Shown here one piece after another: positions 17,927 through 26,500 of a stretch of DNA of 64,000 bases. Source of the DNA: Candidatus Krumholzibacteriota bacterium (GTDB lineage: Bacteria; Krumholzibacteriota; Krumholzibacteriia; Krumholzibacteriales; Krumholzibacteriaceae). A program made the position numbers and the translations under genes. The notes under the pieces were generated by a model that made no database searches, was not told the DNA's origin, and was given only the letters and a program-made list of their open reading frames with translations. The stretch covers positions 248,001 through 312,000 of the forward strand of contig JAFGCX010000010.1 in the NCBI GenBank assembly GCA_016932415.1, given 5' to 3'. How positions within the stretch are numbered: the stretch's first letter is position 1; each line of letters opens with the position of its first letter.

Positions 17927-18288
17927 TGTCTCTCCTTCCCTTTAGGTCCTGATCAGGTCCCTGATTTAAATCTGTTGACAGATTTCCCTGGATAGATTTT
18001 CCATGCTGCCGTCAAATCTCATTCATATTTCTGTTGCAGGAGCGATGCCGAAGGCGGGAAAAAATCCATATACATTATAACAGTATGTTAAATAGATAAA
18101 TACGAGGAAATTAAACCGGCTTGATATCGATCCTTTTCAAAAACTGTGTACCATATCGTCCACTCTATAGATATTATTGCTCATAAAGGTCCAATTGATC
18201 GATTTGAAAAAAAACGCTAAATTTAACGCCGGCCGGGACGAAAGTACTATTGTAATATCTTCGACGCAGGCAAAGGGAGAAGCAGCCG
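17927..18288. other. Divergent intergenic region with leader hairpin
   Basis: This 362-base region separates the lipoprotein gene from the NeuD-like gene. It holds a perfect seven-base hairpin AAATCTG-TTGA-CAGATTT (17968-17985), a palindrome CCTGATCAGG (17948-17957) and AT-rich promoter DNA around 18060-18120. No tRNA-like fold or protein-coding frame was found. Confidence 0.6.
18074..18082 (-). promoter_or_regulatory. Extended -10 promoter for the lipoprotein gene
   Basis: On the minus strand the sequence reads TGTTATAAT, a perfect TATAAT with the TGn extension. The matching -35 is weak, as is usual for extended -10 promoters. The leader would be about 140 bases. Confidence 0.5.
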
Positions 18289-18936
18289 ATGAAAGATCTG
18301 GTAATATATGGAGCGGGAGGGTTTGCCAGGGAAGTCGCTTTCCTGGTAGATGATATAAATTCTGCTTCCGGCTTGCCAGTGTACCGCCTGGTCGGGTACA
18401 TCTCGGATGCGCCAGGCGATATCGGCGGCAGGGTCGGCGCGTACAGTGTGGTGGGAGATTTGAAGTGGCTTCAGAAGGGGGGGAGAAGGCTTTGCTGCGT
18501 TTTTGCGATCGGGACTCCTTCGGTGGTAAAACGGCTCAGTGATCACCTCGCCGGGAAGGATGGTCTTGAATATCCCAATCTTGTCCATCCCTCGGTAGTA
18601 TGGAATAAGGACCTCATCACAATCGGCAGGGGAAATATAATAACGGCAGGTTCGATATTGATGCCGGATGTCACCGTTGGATCATTCAATATCTTTAATC
18701 TTAAGAGTTCATTCGGGCATGACGTAAAAGTGGGGGACTGCTGCGTTATCAACCCAGGCTCGAATATCTCGGGGAATGTATCGATCGGTGACAGGGTTCT
18801 TGTCGGTACCGGAGCGACTATTCTGCAGGGCCTTTCGATCGGTGATGAAGCGGTCGTGGGAGCAGGCGCCCTGGTCACGAAAGATGTCAGGGAGGGTACG
18901 ACAGTCTTTGGCGTGCCAGCGAGAAGGATCATGTAA
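18289..18936 (+). CDS. NeuD-like sugar O-acyltransferase (left-handed beta-helix)
   Basis: A 215-residue enzyme. Residues 1-95 form a Rossmann-like sugar-binding domain that begins DLVIYGAGGFAREVAFL, typical of NeuD/PglD proteins. Residues 100-215 are hexapeptide repeats of a left-handed beta-helix, including GNVSIGDRVLVGTGATIL and the closing VFGVPARRI. Such enzymes transfer an acetyl group to a nucleotide-activated amino sugar or sialic acid during surface glycan synthesis. The sugar is unknown, because no sugar-nucleotide genes are adjacent. The ATG is preceded by AAAGGGAG at good distance. Confidence 0.88.
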   Translation: MKDLVIYGAGGFAREVAFLVDDINSASGLPVYRLVGYISDAPGDIGGRVGAYSVVGDLKWLQKGGRRLCCVFAIGTPSVVKRLSDHLAGKDGLEYPNLVHPSVVWNKDLITIGRGNIITAGSILMPDVTVGSFNIFNLKSSFGHDVKVGDCCVINPGSNISGNVSIGDRVLVGTGATILQGLSIGDEAVVGAGALVTKDVREGTTVFGVPARRIM

Positions 18937-19062
18937 TGTCAACGATATTTCCCTGATCGGTGACAGCCTCACAGATAATTTGATTATCCCTGAAACATCC
19001 CCCTTCCCGAATCCGTATCCCAGTTGACAGATGAATATACCGTTTGAAATCAGGAGGTACCG

Positions 19063-19635
19063 ATGAAAAGATTATTGATTGTTTCCGCTGTAATAGGGCT
19101 GCTTTTTCTTCCCGCCACTCAGAATGCCGGCGCGGCGACTTTCCAAGGAGATTGCGATGACGATCCCTTCAGGGGCGAGGATATCTCGATTGATATCGAA
19201 GATGGAGTGATGATCATAGAATGCGAAGAGAATGATGACACGATAGAGATCACGGATGATCAAAAGCTCTATATCAACGGCAAACTCGTCAAGACCAACA
19301 GGAGCCAGGAGAGGTTGCTGGGAGATTATTACGATCAGTTCGAGGATATCACCGAATATGCTACCGAGATAGGGATCGAGGGAGCGAAGATCGGAGTGAA
19401 AGGGGCGGAGATCGGCCTGAAAGCGGTCGCAAATCTTGTCAAACTCGTATTGGAGGATTACGATTCCGATGATCTCGAGCGGGATATGGACAGGGAATCG
19501 GACAAGATAGAAAGAGCGGCAAAAAAACTCGAGAAGAAAGCTGAAAAACTCGAAGAAGTCGCCGAAGATTTTAAAAAGACTCACAGGAAACTGAGAAGAT
19601 CGATTGAAGAGCTCGATGATCTTCATTGGTTCTAG
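19063..19635 (+). CDS. Secreted or periplasmic helical protein of unknown function
   Basis: A 190-residue protein with a signal peptide (KRLLIVSAVIGLLFLPATQNAGA). After cleavage there is a short beta-rich part (about 25-80) with acidic strands such as DISIDIEDGVMIIECEEND. A helical part follows, with glycine-alanine repeats (IGIEGAKIGVKGAEIGLKA) and a strongly charged coiled-coil-like tail (about 145-185). The layout loosely recalls DUF2884/YggN periplasmic proteins, but this could not be verified. A good Shine-Dalgarno (AGGAGG) precedes the ATG. Two small membrane-protein genes follow on the same strand after 48 bases, so it may share their transcript. Confidence 0.75.
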   Translation: MKRLLIVSAVIGLLFLPATQNAGAATFQGDCDDDPFRGEDISIDIEDGVMIIECEENDDTIEITDDQKLYINGKLVKTNRSQERLLGDYYDQFEDITEYATEIGIEGAKIGVKGAEIGLKAVANLVKLVLEDYDSDDLERDMDRESDKIERAAKKLEKKAEKLEEVAEDFKKTHRKLRRSIEELDDLHWF

Positions 19636-19683
19636 GAAGATGGCGATCAGGGCATTAAGGCGCCTGAAAGGGAGAATTTGTAA

Positions 19684-20043
19684 ATGGAACAACATGTGAC
19701 GATTCTTGGGATCCTCAATATCGCCTGGTCGGCTATAGAGATTCTTATCGCTCTTATTGTCTTCATGGCAGTCGCCGGAGGAGGCATGCTCTCGGGTGAT
19801 ATAGAGGTGATGACTATCACTACGACGATAGGGTTCATCATATCGTTCATCCTTCTCATATGCGCCCTGCCCGGCCTTATTGCCGGGATAGCGCTGCTCA
19901 AACACCGTGAGTGGGGCAGGATACTCGCCATGGTAATGGGATTTATCAGGATGATCAGCGTTCCCTTCGGTACGATCCTCGGAATATATACGATCTGGGT
20001 GCTGCTTAATGAAGAGACGAAGAGATTATTCGCCACGGGTTAG
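19684..20043 (+). CDS. Small integral membrane protein, paralogue 1
   Basis: A 119-residue protein with four predicted membrane segments and almost no soluble part. It aligns along its length with the gene at 20154: both share (I/V)TxxGxxxIAW near the start, GG(G/A)GM(L/I)(S/T)GD after the first segment, and SVPFGT(I/V)LGI(Y/F)TI before the last segment. They therefore look like a tandem duplication. The family is not recognised; small hydrophobic proteins of this kind are common in FCB genomes and mostly uncharacterised. Confidence 0.78.
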   Translation: MEQHVTILGILNIAWSAIEILIALIVFMAVAGGGMLSGDIEVMTITTTIGFIISFILLICALPGLIAGIALLKHREWGRILAMVMGFIRMISVPFGTILGIYTIWVLLNEETKRLFATG

Positions 20044-20153
20044 TCTGGAGGCTTGTTCGCAATGTTATCGCTGTTGCTGGAAATATTCTATCTGATCCGG
20101 TACGGGATCTGAACGCGATCCGTATTGCAGGAAATAATTGAAAGGAGAGACAG

Positions 20154-20603
20154 GTGAAAAGCAATATAACGGTCATCGGGGCTATTCATATCGCGTGGGG
20201 TCTGCTTGGAATGCTCCTGGCGATGATAATTCAACTCACGCTGGGCGGCGCCGGTATGATAACGGGCGACTATGAAGTGCAGAGGATCCTTGCGATAGTG
20301 GCTTCCAGCCTCGCTTTTCCCCTCTTTATTCTCGGTATTCCGGCCCTTGTCGGTGGGATCGGAATACTCAGGATGCGTCCATGGGCGAGGATTCTTCTTC
20401 TGGCCTACAGTTTCATAAACCTTCTCAGCATACCTTTCGGTACCGTCCTTGGAATTTTTACGATCAAACTGCTTCTGGACAGGGATACGATCGAGGCGTT
20501 CGCTATCGAGAACGGGGCGTTGGCAGGATATGCGGGCGAAAGAAGAGCGGCCCGGTCAGAATCTGTATCCTCCACTGAAGAAGATGATGACATCGTGTCT
20601 TGA
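20154..20603 (+). CDS. Small integral membrane protein, paralogue 2
   Basis: A 149-residue four-segment membrane protein starting at GTG with AAAGGAGAGA upstream. The first 115 residues match its neighbour at 19684 (GGAGMITGDYEV; SIPFGTVLGIFTIKLL). It has an extra hydrophilic tail of about 30 residues ending in a run of serines and acidic residues. Its last 48 bases overlap the 3' end of the convergent patatin/Omp85 gene, which is unusual for real gene pairs but both frames are well supported. Function unknown. Confidence 0.76.
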   Translation: MKSNITVIGAIHIAWGLLGMLLAMIIQLTLGGAGMITGDYEVQRILAIVASSLAFPLFILGIPALVGGIGILRMRPWARILLLAYSFINLLSIPFGTVLGIFTIKLLLDRDTIEAFAIENGALAGYAGERRAARSESVSSTEEDDDIVS

Positions 20604-22802
20604 ACTGTTGGCGACGGATGCTTCCAGAGGACCTATCGGAGAATCGAATCCAAGCGTAACGGCAGAGCCGAAATAAAGATCATCCTTTACAAGCAGTTCA
20701 TTCCACCTGTCGACGGCATTTCCCGCGTTGCCATGCATGACCAGGTAAAGGTACCGCATCGGCTGGAACTGGAGTTCAAGACCTGCCACGACCGCGTGAC
20801 GGCCTGATAACTCATACCGGTGGTATCCGTAAAGATTCATCTCACCGGGAGAATGGAAGGTAAACGGCGCCCACGCTCCCCCGGCAAAATACTGATATTG
20901 CAGAGGCAACCGGTCTCCCCTTGCCGAACCGATGTTGCAGCGTCCGCCGAGAACGATCCGATCACGCAGCGGTATCCGGAAAGAAAGCCGCCCGCTCACT
21001 CTGTTGAACGAGCGTCCGTTCTCAAGCCACGATCCGGCGATCTGGGCGTCGAGTCTCATCATGATTCCACTGCGGGGAAACCATGTGCGATCAAGATTGT
21101 CGAAATAGATCCCCGAGTCGAGAAAGATAAGCTTGTCCCATTCGACATTTGACCCGGGGGGGGCTATATCCGGCGAGATGCGAGACCATTCGGAGACGAT
21201 GCTCGCCGTCGAGGAGATGTAACGCGACAGGGAAAGACCTGTTCCCGCCGAAGCGCGGATATCGTCTGCTTTCAGCCTGCTGACAAGATTGCTTCTATCG
21301 TAGATATCTATACGGTCATGGATGTAATCGGTTCCAAGATTGAAATGGAGGATATTCTTGAATCCTTTTCTAAAACTCAACATCGATCCGACCCTGAGCC
21401 TGCTTCCAATCATGATATCAAGGTCCAGCTCCGATCCCTTCGTGAGTGGATCATGGATGTCAAGGGCGATAAGCAGGGAGTGCCTTGATATAGTATCGTA
21501 ATACAACCCTATATTGAGAAAATCCCTTTTATCCTCTTTGAGGTAGTAAAGGAGTGAAATACCACCGGCCGTTCTTTTCAGCCTGTACCTTACGTATTCG
21601 AAGGCTCCCGTCCCGAAGAGCCTGCGGGTAGCCCTGTCGAGTATCGAAGCGTCGACGATAGCGGGAGGTTCTATGCCGAGGGTGGATTTTATTGCTTCTT
21701 CAGATATCATTTCCTCGCCAATTATCGATATTTCGGTTATCTCTAGCGGATAGTCGGAAGTTCCCTTCATCCGGGGAGGATCATATTCCCATCGAGACAT
21801 CGAATCGGCAAGCTCGTCGAGGCGCGCCGAGATCTTCCTTGCCGCATCTTCACCGGCTCTGATTATCTCGGAGGTTTTCATGAAATCGATCACGGTGAAT
21901 TTCTCAAGGTCAGGCGCTATCAGGATATCACAAAGTGATCCCTCTCTCTCGAGAGCGGGACGAAGGGTCAGCAGCACTGACTGGGTTATGATTTCTATCA
22001 TCGTGTCAATACTGTCGGCGGAAAGGGGTCTTAATCCCGTATTGACTCCTATGATAATATCAGCACCCATTTCTCTCAGGTCTTCCACTGGAAAATCCCT
22101 TGAAAGAAACCCGTCAACGAGCAACCGGCCGTTCATTCTGAATGGAGTGAATACCCCGGGGATCGACATGCTAGCTCTCATAGCGTCTGGAAGGAATCCC
22201 CTGTCCAGGACGACAGCTTCGCCTGTTTCTATATCTGTGGCCAGACAGCGGAATGGACGGGGAAAATCGGAAAAATCGTTGATGAGATGCGCCGGCCACG
22301 CCAGCCGCGAGAAAAGCATGTGAATACTCTGACCCGATTTGATTCCTGGAAGGAAGTCGACCTTCTTCCCCTGGACAGTGAATCTCACCTGGTATCTTTC
22401 CTCGGAATCTCTCTTATAGACGGGGATAGTAGTCCTGTCAGGTTTTTCCTTGAAGAGATCCATCCAGTCGGTCCCGGAGACCGCGTCCTCTATTTCGTCG
22501 GGTGTATAACCTATGGCGAAGAGCGCTCCAACTACCGCCCCCATCGAATTTCCTGACACGATATCTACAGGTACGCCATGCTCCTGAAGCACTCTGAGGA
22601 CTCCTATATGAGCCAGTCCGAGAGCACCGCCCCCGCTCAACGCCACCCCTACTTTTGGCCGCCGTTGGGCGACCGGTTGTTCGGGAGCCGATCCTGTAAC
22701 CCGCCGGGTTAAAGCGTCTTGTCCTGCTGAAAGATAAGCGGGAGAAGCGATGAGCAGTGCGAGTGATATGGTCAATATCCATCTTCGCCGTCTGTAAGTC
22801 AT
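20556..22802 (-). CDS. Patatin-Omp85 fusion (PlpD-like outer-membrane lipase)
   Basis: A 748-residue exported protein with a signal peptide (about 1-27). The patatin domain (about 50-330) has the oxyanion loop SGGGALG, nucleophile Ser86 in GNSMG and partner Asp230 in LLVDGFLSRD. A POTRA-like segment (about 350-420) and a 16-strand Omp85-type barrel follow, ending in FFSGGYRF with the terminal Phe of outer-membrane barrels. PlpD-type proteins carry a lipase on the outer membrane (type Vd autotransporters). The gene lies 46 bases after the second ABC-2 permease gene on the same strand, so it may be the last cistron of the export operon. Co-transcription is inferred from spacing only. Confidence 0.9.
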   Translation of the reverse strand: MTYRRRRWILTISLALLIASPAYLSAGQDALTRRVTGSAPEQPVAQRRPKVGVALSGGGALGLAHIGVLRVLQEHGVPVDIVSGNSMGAVVGALFAIGYTPDEIEDAVSGTDWMDLFKEKPDRTTIPVYKRDSEERYQVRFTVQGKKVDFLPGIKSGQSIHMLFSRLAWPAHLINDFSDFPRPFRCLATDIETGEAVVLDRGFLPDAMRASMSIPGVFTPFRMNGRLLVDGFLSRDFPVEDLREMGADIIIGVNTGLRPLSADSIDTMIEIITQSVLLTLRPALEREGSLCDILIAPDLEKFTVIDFMKTSEIIRAGEDAARKISARLDELADSMSRWEYDPPRMKGTSDYPLEITEISIIGEEMISEEAIKSTLGIEPPAIVDASILDRATRRLFGTGAFEYVRYRLKRTAGGISLLYYLKEDKRDFLNIGLYYDTISRHSLLIALDIHDPLTKGSELDLDIMIGSRLRVGSMLSFRKGFKNILHFNLGTDYIHDRIDIYDRSNLVSRLKADDIRASAGTGLSLSRYISSTASIVSEWSRISPDIAPPGSNVEWDKLIFLDSGIYFDNLDRTWFPRSGIMMRLDAQIAGSWLENGRSFNRVSGRLSFRIPLRDRIVLGGRCNIGSARGDRLPLQYQYFAGGAWAPFTFHSPGEMNLYGYHRYELSGRHAVVAGLELQFQPMRYLYLVMHGNAGNAVDRWNELLVKDDLYFGSAVTLGFDSPIGPLEASVANSSRHDVIIFFSGGYRF

Positions 22803-22848
22803 GCCCGGATAATCAATGATTCTTGACCGAGTTACAAGGAAAAATTAC

Positions 22849-23553
22849 CTAGATGAATTTTTCTCTTTTTTGAAGATTAAGAAGGCCGTACAGAATTGCC
22901 AGCAGAGATCCGACAGAGAGGTATATCCTGTTCTTCAACACTGTAGCGGCATAGACAGCTTCGTTTTCCTGCGTGGAGAACGGGTTGAGGAAAAGGTTCC
23001 ATTTGCTGTTTTCAAGCGGTTCGACAAATATCCAGAATGCCATGCCGATGACTATCATTATTACGGCAGTGCCGTTGCCGTTTTTGACGAGGGTGGAAAA
23101 CATGAATGACAGACAGCCCAGGAAGAATATGGGAAACATGAGGTGGTAGACCATATCGATTATCGGTACTCCGACAAGGGCAACGGAACTAATGATCGTC
23201 AGGGCGGTCAGTATAAGAAAGACTATCACCCATATAAGCATCATCCTTATGCCCCAGACTTTGTAACGGTAATCGGGTATTCCAAAAAGGATCTCGATCA
23301 TCCTCGAATCGACATCGTTCTGTATCCCGAAGACGCTTGGATAGAAAATCAGCAGTATCCCTGGAAAAAGAAGGAGGTTGTATATCGTTCCCGAATCGGG
23401 ATCGGAATCGGAATTAAAGAAAATGATCGCCGCCACAAGAAGAAAAAAGAGAAATGAGGCTAGAAGGAAATAAACGAATTTGTTGGCGAAAATGATCTTA
23501 AGGTTGTATTTGGACAGTCTCATGACAATATCTGCTGAATTTCTTATTTTCAT
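22849..23553 (-). CDS. ABC-2 type permease (second permease of the cluster)
   Basis: A 234-residue membrane protein with six hydrophobic segments, starting at the ATG at 23553 (GGAGGTG upstream), which overlaps the stop of the RND-ABC fusion by four bases (ATGA). Longer N-terminal extensions are possible but would overlap more. The order of segments, the soluble loop VDSRMIEILFGIPDYRYKVW after the second segment, and the final pair of helices fit ABC-2 permeases. It is probably the membrane partner of the ATPase domain fused to the upstream RND pump. The substrate is unknown. Confidence 0.85.
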   Translation of the reverse strand: MKIRNSADIVMRLSKYNLKIIFANKFVYFLLASFLFFLLVAAIIFFNSDSDPDSGTIYNLLLFPGILLIFYPSVFGIQNDVDSRMIEILFGIPDYRYKVWGIRMMLIWVIVFLILTALTIISSVALVGVPIIDMVYHLMFPIFFLGCLSFMFSTLVKNGNGTAVIMIVIGMAFWIFVEPLENSKWNLFLNPFSTQENEAVYAATVLKNRIYLSVGSLLAILYGLLNLQKREKFI

Positions 23554-26500
23554 CTCGCACCTCCGGTTGCCAGGAGCCACAGATAGGAATCCTCAAGGGA
23601 CGGACGGACCTGTTCAGCGAGCGGGTGGGGTTTTGCCTCCGAGAGGGATCTGACCCTTATCTTGCTGCCGTCGCGCATATGATGGACGATCATCATCTCT
23701 TTCCTGATCTTCTCAAGTTCTCCGGGATCGGCATCAAATTGCCATACGTGTCCTTCGGCTATTTCGACCATTCTGGACGGGTCATCGAGATATACGAGCT
23801 GCCCCTTGTTCAGTACTGCGACTTTGTTGCAGGAACTGTATATGTCCTCGATGATGTGAGTCGAGAAGATGACTACTCTTTCGCGGCTAAGTTCGACAAG
23901 CAGGTTGCGGAATCTTATCCTTTCTCTCGGATCGAGACCCGCGGTAGGTTCGTCTACGACGAGTATCCGGGGAAGATGAAGCAATACCTGCGCTATACCG
24001 ATCCTCTGTTTCATCCCGCCGGAAAATGAACTTATCGCTTGATGGCGGCTTTCCTCCATATGCACCATCGCCAGGACCCTGTCGACCATTTCTTCGCGAT
24101 GATCCTTGTCCGTAAGGCCTTTAAGGACCCCCTGGTAATTGAGGAATTCCCACGCTGTGAGGTTTTCATACATCCCGAATTCCTGGGGAAGGTATCCGAT
24201 CAACGATTGAAGCTCTTCACGTTTTTCATTAATATCTATTCCGTTTATGTCGATCCTGCCGTAACTCTGATCGAGGATTCCGCATATGATCCTCATGAGA
24301 GTCGTCTTGCCGGCGCCGTTCGGTCCGAGAAGACCGAACATGCCTTTTCCGATCTGAAGAGATACTCCCGAAAGGGCCATGAACGATTCCTTTTTCTTCC
24401 CGATCAACGGGATCGATCTTACAAGATAGTAGAAGGCTTTTCTGAGTCCCCCAAACCGCCCCGATATCCTCGCGATATTGACCTGGTCCCTATGCAGCTT
24501 TCCGGCCGTCGAGTATACGATGAGGGCGAAATACCAGAGGAAGGCTACAAATATAAGGGCGGGGATATTTTTCCATCGTATCCAGAAAATCATAAGATTG
24601 ATCAGGGGTATTCCCCAGACGATCGTCTTTTCGCACAGAATCGTCAATTTCATGGCTAGTCCCGCGCCTCTTCCGCCGGAATGAACCGTGATAAGACGGG
24701 GTAACGGTCTCCATAGCATCAGTATATAAAAATATACGGTGTGTGAGAGAAGGAATATCCAGAATGGGCTGTCGAGGTATGAATAGATGAAATAGATCAT
24801 GAAGAAAAGAAGAGGTATTTTCCAGAGCATGCTGCCGCGGTCGAAAAGGTTATTTTCCTCTCCCGGTTCGTTAACTGTCCTTTTCCTGCGATTCTTTCCC
24901 TTGTTCCATTCCCTGATGAATCTTGATGGCTGGTCGTATATCTTGACGAGGTTCCTGATAGTGATCGATATCGGTTCATCTGCCGGTATGATGTTCTTCC
25001 TTGCCGTATGCAGGCTTGAGAGTACGAACCATGTCATGCCGGGTATAATGAAGATCAGGGTGGCCAGAAAGACCATCTGCCAGATAGTACCCGAGACCCT
25101 GGAATATATCGTCAGGGATCCCAGAAGGAAGGCTGCGATCTGCATTGATTTTATTTTCCAGTGGAGAGACCGTGTCCAGGAGAGGACCGATTCGAGTCCC
25201 GAAAATACTACCGGAATGAATATCAGTGTAAAAAGGGTGCTGAGCGTCAATCCTCCGATAACGGTTATGGCGAAAGGAGCGCCGATCAGAGTGATCTCGT
25301 CCGCTTTTCCCATAGCCAGCGGGATCATCGCCGCTATTGTCGTTATGGCCGTGATAAGTATCGGCCTTGTCCTGGCCCTCCCCGCGACCATAAGCGCCCT
25401 TGATCTGCCGTAACCTCTGCGCATGAGTATAAGAGAGTAGTCGATAAGGATGATACCGTTGTTTACCACGACTCCAAGCAGGATCAGGAACCCGGTAAGG
25501 GTATAGGCGTTCAGCAGAGATGTCCCGGTCGCGATAAGAAGCCAGAACGATCCTATCGCGGCAAGCGGGATCGTAAACATCATCACGACCGGAGTAGACA
25601 GGGATTCGAATACCGACGCGAGGATCATATAGATAAGTATGAAAGCTACAAGGATAAGAAATTTGAATTCGCTGTAGTCATTTTCTTCATGCACGACTTC
25701 GATGGCAAGTCCGGCAGGTATGACAAGGGATGAGACCAGTTCATCTATTTCGAGCCGCGACGCTTCGAGAAGACTTTTTGAACTGTTGACGTCGGAATTG
25801 AACTGGAAGGTGATCTCTACCTGTTTTTCCTGATTGACCCTGCTGATCGTAGGCATGCCATGGGAGTATATAATTCTGCTGAGATTCTCCAGGTCGACCT
25901 GGTTTCCCGCCTGGCCGCTGATCTGAAGCGCGCGAAGGTCCTCGATATCGCTTTCTTCCTGGTTTTTCTTGCTGATCATTATATCATAGGTGTCCGTCCC
26001 CTGTCTGAACTGCATGCGTGATGAATATTCGTTCTGGAAGGAAGTGAGTTCCGAAGCTATCGAGGCCAGGGTTATTCCGTAATAACTCATTACCCGGGTG
26101 TCGAACAGAAGGTGTATCTCCGGCCTGCTTTCTGAAATATTCATTCCGGCCGATGAGATGGTGGAAAGATTGTCGAGATAATATTCGATATTCCCGGCAA
26201 AATCCTGCATAACCTCAATATCGTTTCCCTTTATTACGATCTTTTCCTGCTGGGAGCCTATTCCGAACATCCTTTGCATCGCCTGGCCCATACCGCCTCC
26301 GCTGCCCCTGAACCGTCTGCTTGACTGGGGAGGGTCGAAACCGATGCTGCCTGACTGGACCTTGTCGAAACGGTTTCGGATATCCTCCTTTATTTCCTGC
26401 ATATCCCTGCCGGCTATCTCTTTGAAATCGTCTTTAAGGTTGATCGTTATGACAGCTTCTTCAGCGCGGATATCGCTGATCATTTCTTTTTTCTCTTCGA

